Source: Alphaproteobacteria bacterium UBA6347 (GTDB lineage: Bacteria; Pseudomonadota; Alphaproteobacteria; CAAGCB01; CAG-977). From it: a DNA stretch of 20,717 bases. Shown here piece after piece: positions 1 to 7,119 of this stretch; the stretch's first letter is position 1; every line of letters starts with the position of its first letter. A program made the translations under genes and the position numbers. The stretch is from assembly GCA_002440235.1 (NCBI GenBank), contig DJRZ01000073.1, positions 1 to 20,717 on the forward strand, given 5' to 3'. The notes beneath the pieces were generated by a model. It was not told the DNA's origin. It searched no databases and was given only the letters and a program-made list of their open reading frames with translations.

Positions 1-234
1 CAGCACCGCGCCGCCGTCGTCGTCAGACCCGTTGTCGTACAGGTAAAAATGATCCACCCCCGCCAGCAGGTAGTAATCCAGCCATTCCTTTAAAAACCGC
101 CCTTCGTTTTTAAAGATCGCGCAAACCGACAGAAAGTGTTTCTTCGCCGGTTGTTTCCCGCTGAACATCACGCGGCACAGCGCGTTGTTCAGTTTCAACC
201 GGACATAGCGGTAAAGCGCGTGAACCGGATTCAT
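1..234 (-). CDS. GT92-like glycosyltransferase, N-terminal part only
   Basis: The first 78 codons are visible and the rest lies beyond the window edge. After about 30 basic residues comes a block reading VCAIFKNEGRFLKEWLDYYL and then GVDHFYLYDNGSDDD. This is the characteristic opening of the GT92/DUF23-like glycosyltransferases (GT-A fold), in which the final acidic run would help bind the metal and nucleotide sugar. The start codon shares its A with the stop of the upstream GT2 gene (TGATG), so the two are translationally coupled and probably build the same surface glycan or LPS outer part. Acceptor and sugar cannot be read from this fragment. A broader GT2-like assignment is the main alternative. 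Confidence 0.75.
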   Translation of the reverse strand, partial: MNPVHALYRYVRLKLNNALCRVMFSGKQPAKKHFLSVCAIFKNEGRFLKEWLDYYLLAGVDHFYLYDNGSDDDGGAVL

Positions 235-1094
235 CACAGCCTCGCTTTCTGCGTAATCTTGGAATACACCGACGCCACCGGAACGCAACCGAACAGGTAG
301 TATTTCGTCGTCGTCTGAAAATGCTTGACCTTCATCACCGGAACGCCCAGCACTTTCACTTTCGTCACGCGGACGTGGCTTTGCTGCGCCTTGTTCCACA
401 GATCGGCGTGTTCCGTCGATAGGTACGCGAACACCCGCCGTTCGATCGCGCGGATCCGTTTCGTTTCCCTGTTCGTCGTGTTCGTTTTGTGTTTGCGGTA
501 GTGAAACAAAACCTCCGGCAGGTTCGCAAACTTCGTTTTCCCGATCAGATGCAGGTAAAGGTTGTAATCCTCCGTCGGGAAAAATTCCTTGTCATACCGA
601 ACGCCCGTTTCAACCAACACCGATTTGCGCATCATCACCGACGGATGGATGATCGGGCAGTCGAACATCAGACGTTCCTCGATCTCCGCGTTCGTCTGCG
701 GCGGAACAACCACTTTCCCCGACGGGATTTCCATGTGCGCCGTTCCCAAAACGCCGACGTCGGGGTGCGCGTCCAGATACGCCGCCTCTTTTTCAAACCG
801 TTCGGGCAGCGATACGTCGTCGTGGTCCATGACCGCCAGATATTCGCCCGCCGCCAGATCGATCAGGCGGTTGCGCGTTTCCGATATGCCCAGATTTTTT
901 TCGTTCCGGTAATAGCGAATCCGCGGGTCGGTGTACGACTTAACGACGTTTTCGACGTTCGCATCGGGCGAACAGTCGTCCACAATAATGAATTCGAAAT
1001 CCCGAAACGTTTGATTCAGTACGCTTTCGATCGCTTCGCGCAGGTATTCCTCGCGCGTGTTGTAGGTCGGAAACAAAACGGATATCGCGGGCAT
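234..1094 (-). CDS. GT2 family glycosyltransferase
   Basis: This 286-residue protein is an inverting GT-A glycosyltransferase that probably adds a sugar to a cell-surface polysaccharide at the cytoplasmic face of the inner membrane. The N-terminal strand motif VLFPTYN (residues 6-12), the nucleotide-binding IIVDD (36-40) and the DHDD metal site (90-93) are all present, followed by an acidic TEDYN segment that probably carries the catalytic base. The start at 1094 is chosen because GGAGG sits six bases upstream and the protein then opens directly on the first strand. An in-frame ATG at 1175 would add 27 basic residues with no matching domain. The C-terminus has a repeated 'LGVPVMKVK...YYLFGCVPV' style tail, seen as I recall in glycan loci of host-associated bacteria. 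It overlaps the next gene by one base. Confidence 0.88.
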   Translation of the reverse strand: MPAISVLFPTYNTREEYLREAIESVLNQTFRDFEFIIVDDCSPDANVENVVKSYTDPRIRYYRNEKNLGISETRNRLIDLAAGEYLAVMDHDDVSLPERFEKEAAYLDAHPDVGVLGTAHMEIPSGKVVVPPQTNAEIEERLMFDCPIIHPSVMMRKSVLVETGVRYDKEFFPTEDYNLYLHLIGKTKFANLPEVLFHYRKHKTNTTNRETKRIRAIERRVFAYLSTEHADLWNKAQQSHVRVTKVKVLGVPVMKVKHFQTTTKYYLFGCVPVASVYSKITQKARL

Positions 1095-1218
1095 CAGTCG
1101 CCTCCGTTTAAAAATCCGGACAAATCCGTCCGGCGATTCATCTGAGATCCGCGCATGTTCCCGTCCTCTCCCCATTGTTTCGGGGAATGGTCTTTTCAGA
1201 TTTATCCCCCGTTTTTTT

Positions 1219-1247
1219 TATATATCAAAGAGGAAGTCGGATTGCAA
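1219..1247 (-). promoter_or_regulatory. Candidate sigma-70 promoter of the glycosyltransferase operon
   Basis: Read on the minus strand: TTGCAA (1247-1242), a 17-base spacer, then TATATA (1224-1219), followed by an A-rich stretch. Each hexamer matches four of six consensus positions. The leader to the GT2 start would be about 115-120 nt. The -35 overlaps an AT-rich palindrome. Confidence 0.45.
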
Positions 1248-1265
1248 TATTATTTTTAATATTGC
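1244..1265. repeat. Perfect 9-bp AT-rich inverted repeat (possible operator)
   Basis: The arms GCAATATTA (1244-1252) and TAATATTGC (1257-1265) are perfect complements around a four-T loop. The repeat overlaps the -35 hexamer of the proposed glycosyltransferase promoter, which is where a repressor or nucleoid protein would act. It is too AT-rich for a good transcription terminator and has no T-tract. Confidence 0.5.
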
Positions 1266-1312
1266 GGAAAAGCCCGTTTTCGACGGATTTTTGAAGTATT
1301 GTCTTGTTTTTC

Positions 1313-1324
1313 GGGGGGGGGGGG
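1313..1324. repeat. Homopolymer of twelve G
   Basis: Twelve consecutive G residues on the plus strand lie in noncoding DNA, about 90 bases upstream of the proposed GT2 -10 element. Such tracts slip during replication and can drive phase variation. They are also prone to sequencing length errors. Confidence 0.85.
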
Positions 1325-1435
1325 TGGACTTATAGATTGTTTTCCGTATTTCGGTTTTTCGGTCGTGTTGAAGGGAATTAAACCGCTTTTACTTTTCCGT
1401 TTTAATGCGTTTTGTCTTCTTTTTTATAAAACGAT

Positions 1436-1462
1436 GCAAAGAAACCGGCGCGTCGCGCCGGC
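1436..1462 (-). terminator. Probable rlmJ terminator
   Basis: On the minus strand, CCGGCGC (1461-1455) and GCGCCGG (1451-1445) form a 7-bp GC stem with a three-base loop, followed by TTTCTTTGC. It lies about 50 bases past the rlmJ stop. The T-tract is interrupted, so termination may be partial. Confidence 0.5.
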
Positions 1463-1513
1463 GAAAACGGTATTATTCGAAAACAGCCGTTTGAAACCGG
1501 AAAACGGATCGCG

Positions 1514-2281
1514 TCAGAACCAGTCCTTGATCGCGTCCAGTTCGCTTTCGCCGCCGTAGGGAGTGTTGACGATGACGATTCCGCTGCCTTTCATGCCCTC
1601 TTTGACGCCTTTGAACCGGACTTCGCCGTTGTACAATTTCGGCAGGTTCGCGGATTTCAGCATATCCAGCATCGCGGCGTGCAAACCGTCGTCCAAAACG
1701 GGATACCATAGGAACAAAACGCCTTCCGCCCATTTTTTATGGACTTTCAGCAAAAAGCGCGCGGCTTTTTCGTATTCGGTTTTGACCTCGTAACTGGGGT
1801 CGACGACCATGACGCCGCGTCTGGGCGTCGGCGGGCAAAGCGCCAAGCCGCCCTCGTACCCGTCGCGGTGATGCAGATGCGTGTTCGGATAGCGCATGAA
1901 ACGGTACAGTTCCTGATATTCGCGCGGGTGCAGTTCCATCAAATGCAGGGCGTCCGTCGGGCGCAGCAACGCTTCGGCGATAAAGGGGGAACCGGCGTAC
2001 AGGTTTTTGCCGACTTCGGATTTCAGCCGTTTTTCCAGCGCGAAGTACGGGTGGCTTTTCAGCTTTTCCGATTGCGCCAGTTTTAAAAATCCGCGCGCCG
2101 CTTCGCCCGTTTTCGCCGCCTCCGCGCCCGACAGATCGTAGACGCCGCGTCCCGCGTGCGTTTCCAGATAGGTCAGCGGTTTGTCCTTTTGCGTCAAACG
2201 GCGCAACACGACGCACAGGGACGCGTGTTTGTGAACGTCCGCCAAATTGCCCGCGTGGTAAATGTGCTGATACGAAAGCAT
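1514..2281 (-). CDS. rlmJ: 23S rRNA (adenine-2030 N6) methyltransferase RlmJ
   Basis: This 255-residue protein resembles RlmJ, which methylates N6 of A2030 in 23S rRNA using S-adenosylmethionine. The start MLSYQHIYHAGNLADVHKH is diagnostic for the family. ETHAGRGVYDL (about residues 56-66) is the SAM-binding loop, and VVDPSYEVKTEY carries the catalytic DPPY-type motif, here with Ser in place of the second Pro. It is somewhat shorter than the E. coli enzyme (about 280 residues). The start at 2281 begins exactly at the family N-terminus and has AAGGCGG just upstream. A longer frame to 2413 would overlap the preceding gene and has no domain support. It is the last gene of the greA operon, 13 bases after the DUF2155 stop, so probably depends on upstream promoters. 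Confidence 0.92.
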   Translation of the reverse strand: MLSYQHIYHAGNLADVHKHASLCVVLRRLTQKDKPLTYLETHAGRGVYDLSGAEAAKTGEAARGFLKLAQSEKLKSHPYFALEKRLKSEVGKNLYAGSPFIAEALLRPTDALHLMELHPREYQELYRFMRYPNTHLHHRDGYEGGLALCPPTPRRGVMVVDPSYEVKTEYEKAARFLLKVHKKWAEGVLFLWYPVLDDGLHAAMLDMLKSANLPKLYNGEVRFKGVKEGMKGSGIVIVNTPYGGESELDAIKDWF

Positions 2282-2294
2282 TTCGCCGCCTTTT

Positions 2295-3098
2295 CTAGTC
2301 TTCGGAAACGTCCGCGCCGTCCGGAACGGAAAATTCCGGATCGATTTCGTCGTCGGGGGAGGGCGAAACCGCCGCGGGCGCGTCGTCGGGGGCGGAATCA
2401 GCCGGTTCCGCAATCGGAATCAGCCTGAATTCCCCCGGTTCGTCGGGGGCGCGGTCTTCGTCGGACGTTTCGCCGCCGTCAATCGGTTCAGGCGTTTTCC
2501 GTTCGATGCGGATAACGCCCGTTTCCGACGGTTCGCCGCCGTTTTCAGCCGGCGCGGCGGATTCGTCCGTTTTCGGGGAATCTTCGGGATCGACGGGTTT
2601 TTCTTCGACCGCGTCGGGCAGATCCGTGACGGTCTGCCTGTCTTCGTCCCACATGATTTTCAGTTTCGGCGCGACGGGCTTCGGTTCGATCGGGTTTTCC
2701 AGAACCAGCGGTTCGGGGACGGGCGGCGGCGCCGGTTCGCCCGCGCATTTCACGACCCAAACGTCGTACACGGGGTGTTCCATCGCCGACAAAGCGGGGG
2801 AGGACGAAAACATCCAGCCCGAAAACAGTTTCAGCTGTCCTTCCTCTTTGCGTTCGACGACGTCCAGAAAAGCGGCGTTTTCGGGCGTTTCTTCGGGCGG
2901 GTGGGCGAAGCAGACGCGCGGATACACGTCCAGCGCGCCGAACGTCGTTTTTTCGCCGACGTTCACCGTCATGGTGCTCAGCCGTCCCGTGATTTTATCC
3001 AGCCCGTGCAGAACGACCTGTCCGTAGGAAACGTCCTCCGCGCGCAGGGGAAAGGAAAGCAGGCTTGCCAGCCCGAAAGTCAAAAGATGCCGTTTCAT
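2295..3098 (-). CDS. DUF2155 exported protein with acidic C-terminal tail
   Basis: This 267-residue protein has an apparent signal peptide (MKRHLLTFGLASLLSFPLRA), so it should act in the periplasm or at the envelope. Residues about 25-120 form a DUF2155 domain: LDKITGR, a GE...FGALDVYPRVCF segment, PPEETPENAAFLDV, and the highly conserved LFSGWMFSSSPALSAMEHPV followed by YDVWVVKC. The domain is typical of Alphaproteobacteria and, as far as I know, has no assigned biochemical function. Two conserved cysteines may pair. The remaining 140 or so residues are rich in Pro, Glu and Asp, probably disordered, and longer than I would expect for the family. The gene sits four bases after the second MCE gene, so a role beside lipid transport is plausible but only inferred from position. 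Confidence 0.85.
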   Translation of the reverse strand: MKRHLLTFGLASLLSFPLRAEDVSYGQVVLHGLDKITGRLSTMTVNVGEKTTFGALDVYPRVCFAHPPEETPENAAFLDVVERKEEGQLKLFSGWMFSSSPALSAMEHPVYDVWVVKCAGEPAPPPVPEPLVLENPIEPKPVAPKLKIMWDEDRQTVTDLPDAVEEKPVDPEDSPKTDESAAPAENGGEPSETGVIRIERKTPEPIDGGETSDEDRAPDEPGEFRLIPIAEPADSAPDDAPAAVSPSPDDEIDPEFSVPDGADVSED

Positions 3099-3102
3099 GG
3101 AT

Positions 3103-3552
3103 TCAGTTTTCTTTTCCCGTTGCTAAAAAGATGATGTCGCCGACGGCGTCTTCCAAAGAACGGAAGTCTTTGGTTTTCGCGATTTTCCCGCCGGCGGTCA
3201 GGCGTTCCGCCGATTTGCCGGGGATCAGCCGCACATAGGCGCCGCCCATCAGTCCGTCCGTCGTGATTTCCGCCGTCGTGTCGACGGGCAGTTTGACGTC
3301 TTCGCGCACGCTGAGCGTGACCCGCGCGGTGTAGTCGTCCGTCAGATCCAGACCGACGACGGATCCGACCTTGATGCCGCTGATGCGGATATCGTTGCCG
3401 CTTTCCAGTCCGCCGGAACGCGAAAAGGTCGCGGTGATTTCATAGCCGCGCATCGGGCGGGCGTCGATTTTGTCCGCGGCGAAACGGGCGAAATACAGCG
3501 CGACGACGATGACGATAACGCCCAAAACCGTTTCGATCGGGCTTTTTTTCAT
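3103..3552 (-). CDS. MCE (MlaD-type) protein, second of a tandem pair
   Basis: A 149-residue protein with one N-terminal membrane anchor (about residues 9-25) followed by a single MCE domain: YEITATFSRSGGLESGNDIR, then ISGIKVGSV, and later TTDGLMGGAYVRLIPG. MlaD-type proteins form hexameric rings in the periplasm that carry phospholipid between inner-membrane MlaFE and the outer membrane. The start at 3552 has GAGGTG five bases upstream and overlaps the stop of the first MCE gene as ATGA, so translation is coupled. A longer frame to 3960 is just the antisense-phase reading of the first MCE gene. No permease, ATPase or MlaC gene is nearby, so the partner transporter must be encoded elsewhere. 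mlaD itself is the closest name but orthology is uncertain. Confidence 0.88.
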   Translation of the reverse strand: MKKSPIETVLGVIVIVVALYFARFAADKIDARPMRGYEITATFSRSGGLESGNDIRISGIKVGSVVGLDLTDDYTARVTLSVREDVKLPVDTTAEITTDGLMGGAYVRLIPGKSAERLTAGGKIAKTKDFRSLEDAVGDIIFLATGKEN

Positions 3553-4025
3553 GGTTTCACCTCTTGCTTGGTTGCGGTTTTGCGGTCGGCTTTCGCCATG
3601 TCGATGACTTTGTCCAGCAGACCCATCAGATCGGGCGAATCCTGCGTGAATTCGATAAAGCCGCCGTTTTCCAGCATGTCTTCGGAACCGCCGGGGGTCA
3701 GTTCGACGTACTTCGCGCCGATCAGACCGCTTGACTGAACCGCCGCGCCGCTGTCGTCGGGCAGGCGGATCGATTCGGGCAGGGACAGCGTCGCGATCAC
3801 GCCGTAATAATCGTCCAGACGCAGCGATTCGACGCGTCCGACCTTGATTCCCGCCAGCCGCACGTCGTCGCCGGCGATCAGCCCCTCCGTCTGGTTGAAC
3901 CGCGCCGACAGCGTGTAGGCGCCGGACGTTTTGCCTTTGCCGACCGCCGCGACGGCGCAAAAGACGACCGCCGCCGCCAGAAAAGCGACAGCCCCCGCGA
4001 TCAGTTCCTTTCTATCGGCGTTCAT
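3549..4025 (-). CDS. MCE (MlaD-type) protein, first of a tandem pair
   Basis: A 158-residue protein with a membrane anchor at residues 11-29 and one MCE domain: YTLSARFNQTEGLIAGDDVR, then LAGIKVGRV, and later SSGLIGAKYVELTPGG. Its architecture and key motifs parallel the next gene, so the two look like tandem paralogues that could build mixed or separate periplasmic rings. The C-terminus ends in a short amphipathic stretch (DLMGLLDKVIDMAKADRK), a helix that in MlaD-type proteins helps form the central pore. It begins three bases after the greA stop with only a weak ribosome site, so translation probably depends on reinitiation from greA. Substrate is not readable from sequence, although phospholipid is usual for the family. 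Confidence 0.88.
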   Translation of the reverse strand: MNADRKELIAGAVAFLAAAVVFCAVAAVGKGKTSGAYTLSARFNQTEGLIAGDDVRLAGIKVGRVESLRLDDYYGVIATLSLPESIRLPDDSGAAVQSSGLIGAKYVELTPGGSEDMLENGGFIEFTQDSPDLMGLLDKVIDMAKADRKTATKQEVKP

Positions 4026-4028
4026 CGG

Positions 4029-4490
4029 TCAGACGTACTTCACTTCCAGAATTTCATAGGATTTGGACGCGATTTGGACGTCGTCGCCTTCGGATTTGCC
4101 GATCAGGGCGCGCGCCATCGGCGACAGGACGGAAATCAGCCCGCGGTCCAGATCGGCTTCGTACTGACCGACGATCTGATACGTTTTTTCCTCTTTGGTG
4201 TCCTCGTTCATCAAAACGACGGTCGCGCCGAAAACGATCGCGTCGTTTTTCAGCAGGGACGTGTCGATGACTTCGGCGCAGGAAACGGCGTATTCCAGTT
4301 CCTGAATGCGCCCTTCGATAAAGCTCTGCTTTTCGCGGGCGGCGTGGTATTCGGCGTTTTCGGACAAATCGCCGTGTTCGCGCGCTTCGGCGATCGCCGC
4401 GATGATTGCGGGGCGTTCGACGTTTTTCAGGTTGTTCAATTCTTTTTGCAGGCGTTCGGCGCCGCGTTTCGTCATGGGCAGTTTCTGCAT
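4029..4490 (-). CDS. greA: Transcription elongation factor GreA
   Basis: This 153-residue protein matches GreA, which enters the RNA polymerase secondary channel and triggers cleavage of backtracked RNA. The N-terminal coiled coil (about 10-75) carries the loop motif [16 protein letters not shown] with Asp41 and Glu44, the same numbering as the E. coli acidic tip that positions the second magnesium ion. The C-terminal FKBP-like domain has [15 protein letters not shown] and [14 protein letters not shown] signatures (first Val shown is Phe-Gly-Ala here). The start at 4490 is supported by AAGGAA upstream and by family length (about 158). It is the first gene of a five-gene unit that goes on to MCE, DUF2155 and rlmJ genes, an unusual partnership. 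Expression is probably tuned by the leader hairpin. Confidence 0.95.
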   Translation of the reverse strand: MQKLPMTKRGAERLQKELNNLKNVERPAIIAAIAEAREHGDLSENAEYHAAREKQSFIEGRIQELEYAVSCAEVIDTSLLKNDAIVFGATVVLMNEDTKEEKTYQIVGQYEADLDRGLISVLSPMARALIGKSEGDDVQIASKSYEILEVKYV

Positions 4491-4512
4491 TTGCCAATTC
4501 CTTCCAAATAAC

Positions 4513-4546
4513 AAAAAAACAACCTTTCCGGCGTTTTTTCCGGAAA
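4513..4546 (-). terminator. Terminator-like hairpin inside the greA leader (possible attenuator)
   Basis: On the minus strand, TTTCCGG (4546-4540) and CCGGAAA (4531-4525) form a 7-bp stem with an 8-base loop. The sequence then reads GGTTG and seven T (4519-4513). It lies between the greA promoter and its start codon, with no gene ending here on either strand, so it cannot be an ordinary gene-end terminator. Transcripts stopping here would be about 50 nt long. E. coli greA is known to have a leader terminator that yields the short GraL RNAs; equivalence is inferred. Confidence 0.6.
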
Positions 4547-4568
4547 AGTCCTCTCGTTTCCTGCGGGT

Positions 4569-4597
4569 ATCATACAGGGCTTGATTTTTTTCTTCAA
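4569..4597 (-). promoter_or_regulatory. Sigma-70 promoter of greA
   Basis: On the minus strand: TTGAAG (4597-4592), a 17-base spacer, and TATGAT (4574-4569). The -10 matches five of six consensus bases and the -35 four of six. The predicted leader is about 70 nt and includes the terminator-like hairpin. Confidence 0.65.
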
Positions 4598-4617
4598 GCG
4601 TTATCAAAAACATCGTC

Positions 4618-4646
4618 TTGCCAAAAATCGAAAAACGGTGTTTTAT
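4618..4646 (+). promoter_or_regulatory. Sigma-70 promoter of yqeY-dnaG
   Basis: TTGCCA (4618-4623, five of six consensus), 17-base spacer, TTTTAT (4641-4646, four of six). The start point would lie near 4653, giving a leader of under 30 nt to yqeY, whose AAGGAG (4668-4673) sits seven bases before its ATG. The promoter is back-to-back with that of greA. Confidence 0.6.
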
Positions 4647-4680
4647 GGCAGAAGTTTTTTACCTTTTAAGGAGTTTTGAA

Positions 4681-5142
4681 ATGTTGCGCGAACAGCTGAA
4701 AGCCGCCCTGAAAACGGCGATGATCGAAAAAGACACCCACAAAATATCCACGATCCGCCTGATTCTGGCGGCGGTCAAGGACCGCGACATCGCTTCGCGC
4801 GGAACGGGCAAGGACGGCACGATTTCCAACGACGACATTTTGCAGCTGCTGCAGTCCATGATCAAACAGCGCAAGGACAGCATCGCCCTGTACGTCAAGG
4901 GCGGACGGCAGGAACTGGCGGACGGCGAACAGGCGGAAATCGACATTATCCAGTCCTTTATGCCCAAGCAGATGGACGAATCCGAAATCAAATCCTGCGT
5001 CGAAGACGTGATCAAATCGACCGGCGCCGCCGGGTTGAAGGATATGGGCAAGGTCATGGCGGTTCTGCGCGAAAAATTCGCCGGACAGATGGATTTCGGT
5101 CAGGCGTCCGTCGCCGTCAAGGCGGTTCTGGCGGCGAAGTAA
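4681..5142 (+). CDS. yqeY: GatB/YqeY domain protein
   Basis: A 153-residue stand-alone YqeY protein, homologous to the tail domain of the amidotransferase subunit GatB that contacts tRNA. Recognisable segments are LREQLKAALKTAMIEKD at the start, STIRLILAAVKDRDI, the QRKDSIALYVKGGRQELAD helix with following IDIIQSFMPKQ, and a C-terminal MGKVMAVLREKFAGQMD block. The fold is two helical bundles. Its molecular function is unsettled, but it commonly sits directly before dnaG in Alphaproteobacteria. The start at 4681 follows a near-perfect AAGGAG; an upstream in-frame ATG at 4618 falls inside the promoter. The stop is nine bases from the dnaG start, so the two are co-transcribed. Confidence 0.93.
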   Translation: MLREQLKAALKTAMIEKDTHKISTIRLILAAVKDRDIASRGTGKDGTISNDDILQLLQSMIKQRKDSIALYVKGGRQELADGEQAEIDIIQSFMPKQMDESEIKSCVEDVIKSTGAAGLKDMGKVMAVLREKFAGQMDFGQASVAVKAVLAAK

Positions 5143-5151
5143 CGGTTCGAA

Positions 5152-6987
5152 ATGCCCGTATTCCCCCCGTCATTCATTCAGGAAGTCCGTTCCCGAACGT
5201 CGATTGTCGAGCTTGTCGGTCAGGTCGTCAAGCTGAAGCGGCGCGGAAACGAATATTGGGGGTGCTGTCCGTTCCATCACGAAAAGACGGCGTCGTTCAC
5301 CGTCAGCGACGAAAAGGAGTTCTATCACTGTTTCGGGTGCGGCGCGCACGGCAACGCGTTCGATTTCGCCATGAAAATCATGGGAATGAGCTTTCCCGAA
5401 TCGGTCGAGTATCTGGCGCGTCGGGCGGGCATGGAAATTCCCCGCGCGACGGATCGGGACATTGAACGCGAACGCAAAAAGACGGGCTTGTCCGAAGCGC
5501 TGGAGGCGGCGTGCGTTTTTTTTGAAGAACAACTGCGCAAACCCGCGGGGCGCGAGGGGCTTTACTATTTGCAGCGCCGCGGGCTGACCGAGGAAACGAT
5601 CAAGACCTTCCGTCTGGGGTTCGCGCCGTCCGGAAACGCCCTGAAAGCCGAACTGGGACGGCGGGGATTCGCCCCCGAAACGCTGGTCGAAGCCGGACTG
5701 GTCATGAAGTCGGAACGCGAGGCGAACTCCTTTTACGACTATTTCCGCAACCGCGTGATGTTTCCGATCGCCGACCGGCGCGGCAAAATCATCGCTTTCG
5801 GCGGGCGCGTGATGGACGACGGCGAACCGAAATACCTGAATTCCCCCGACACGCCCGTGTTTTCAAAGGGCGACAACCTTTACGCCCTGCACTTGTCCGG
5901 CGAACAGGCGCGCAAAACGCGGGAAATCATCGTGGTCGAGGGCTATATGGACGTCATCGCGATGGCGCAGGCGGGAATCCGGCGGGCGGTCGCGCCGCTG
6001 GGAACGGCTTTGACCGAACGGCAGATCCAGCTGCTGTGGCGTTACGCGCCCGAACCGCTGTGCTGTTTCGACGGCGACGGGGCGGGACAGCGCGCCGCCG
6101 TGCGCGCCGCCGACAGGGTTCTGCCGCTGTTGAAAGCCGGATATTCCCTGCGGTTCATCACTTTGCCCGACGACCTCGACCCCGACGAATACATCAAAGA
6201 ACACGGCAAAACGGCGTTGGAGGAGTTTTTAAAGACTCAATACCGTCCGCTGTCCAAACAGCTGTGGCAGACGCTGACGACCGACCGCGCTTTGGACACG
6301 CCGGAACGCAAGGCGGGATTGAACAAAGACATTGCCGAAACGCTGTCGAAAATCGCCGATCCCGACGTCAAGGGCTATTACCGTCAGGAATTCGAATACG
6401 CCGCGCGGGAACTGACGTCCCCCTATAAAAACAAAGAAAACGGCGGACGGGAGGTCTGGCGCAAAACGGGCGGATTCGGCGCGAACGGGCGTTTCGGGGT
6501 TAAAAACGTTTCGCCGCGAATCAAAGTCTATCACCCCGCGCCCGTTCCGGAACGCGACGAAACGCGCATGCTGCTGACTTATTTCCTGCTGTATCCGGAC
6601 ATCGCCGCCGACTATTCCGAAGAGCTGGCGCAATGGCGCGCCCCCGACGAACGGCTGTCCGGCGCGCTGGCGATGCTGTTGAGCGCGACAGCCGCCGATC
6701 CCGACGCGACCCGCGAACGGCTGGCGGACCATGTGAAACAAAACGGCGGGGAGTGGCTTTACGACGCTTTGGGCGCCGAAATCGAAATGCTGAAACGCAA
6801 AAATCCCCTGCCGCAAGAGGTGCGCGACGACATCGCGCGGCTGTTGACGGGCATGCGCAAAAAGGAACTGCGCGACGAACTGAAACGCGTCGCCGCCGAA
6901 ATCGACGGCGCGGCGGACGAAACGGCGGCGGCTGAACTGTGGGAACGCTACTCCGCCCTGCTGGCGGAGGAAAAATCGCTGGCGTAA
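5152..6987 (+). CDS. dnaG: DNA primase DnaG
   Basis: A 611-residue replicative primase that synthesises RNA primers at the fork together with the DnaB helicase. The N-terminal zinc-binding domain has Cys39, His42, Cys60 and Cys63 in the CPFHHEKTASF ... YHCFGCGAHG arrangement. The RNA polymerase core follows, with LYYLQRRGLTEETI and FRNRVMFPIADRRGKIIAFG motifs. The TOPRIM metal site is VVEGYMDVIA (Glu263) and CFDGDGAG (Asp307, Asp309). The C-terminal 160 or so residues form a helical DnaB-interaction region of low conservation. Length is typical. The start at 5152 is nine bases after yqeY and matches the family N-terminus (FIQEVRSRTSIVELV). The following gene, rpoD, completes an arrangement like the classic macromolecular synthesis operon, with yqeY in the place of rpsU. 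Confidence 0.97.
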   Translation: MPVFPPSFIQEVRSRTSIVELVGQVVKLKRRGNEYWGCCPFHHEKTASFTVSDEKEFYHCFGCGAHGNAFDFAMKIMGMSFPESVEYLARRAGMEIPRATDRDIERERKKTGLSEALEAACVFFEEQLRKPAGREGLYYLQRRGLTEETIKTFRLGFAPSGNALKAELGRRGFAPETLVEAGLVMKSEREANSFYDYFRNRVMFPIADRRGKIIAFGGRVMDDGEPKYLNSPDTPVFSKGDNLYALHLSGEQARKTREIIVVEGYMDVIAMAQAGIRRAVAPLGTALTERQIQLLWRYAPEPLCCFDGDGAGQRAAVRAADRVLPLLKAGYSLRFITLPDDLDPDEYIKEHGKTALEEFLKTQYRPLSKQLWQTLTTDRALDTPERKAGLNKDIAETLSKIADPDVKGYYRQEFEYAARELTSPYKNKENGGREVWRKTGGFGANGRFGVKNVSPRIKVYHPAPVPERDETRMLLTYFLLYPDIAADYSEELAQWRAPDERLSGALAMLLSATAADPDATRERLADHVKQNGGEWLYDALGAEIEMLKRKNPLPQEVRDDIARLLTGMRKKELRDELKRVAAEIDGAADETAAAELWERYSALLAEEKSLA

Positions 6988-7001
6988 AAGGGCGTCGACT
7001 T

Positions 7002-7042
7002 CCGATTTATTTATTGACAAATCGGGGATAAAACTTTAATAA
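7002..7042 (+). promoter_or_regulatory. Internal promoter before rpoD with an inverted repeat over the -35
   Basis: A perfect TTGACA lies at 7014-7019. The -10 is either TTTAAT (7035-7040, 15-base spacer, five of six) or TAATAA (7037-7042, 17-base spacer, three of six). The arms CCGATTT (7002-7008) and AAATCGG (7019-7025) form a perfect 7-bp inverted repeat that straddles the -35, so it may be an operator or a weak end for dnaG transcripts. A small CCGGA/TCCGG hairpin (7055-7072) lies in the leader. Confidence 0.55.
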
Positions 7043-7119
7043 ATGCAAAATCGACCGGATTCTATTTTCCGGCGGTTTTGTGTGCGCTCTTTTTCGCAAT
7101 TAAGGTAAAGGCTGGTTTT

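Larger units (their letters stand above)
1095..1513. other. Gene-free stretch between rlmJ and the glycosyltransferase genes
   Basis: No convincing gene lies in these 419 bases, which are clearly more AT-rich than the flanks. They hold the GT2 promoter (1219-1247), an AT palindrome (1244-1265), a run of twelve G (1313-1324) and a GC hairpin that probably ends rlmJ transcription (1445-1461). A short plus-strand open frame (1299-1559) runs through the G tract but has no ribosome-binding site, low-complexity sequence at the tract, and a tail antisense to rlmJ. Confidence 0.7.

Noticed and set aside
1299..1559. Small plus-strand open frame spanning the G12 tract, considered as a phase-variable gene
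   Set aside because: No Shine-Dalgarno sequence, low-complexity content, and the 3' part lies antisense to rlmJ.
6229..7020. Minus-strand open frame (263 codons) opposite the end of dnaG
   Set aside because: Its supposed start lies in the dnaG-rpoD gap, but the translation is shadow-like and has no family features.
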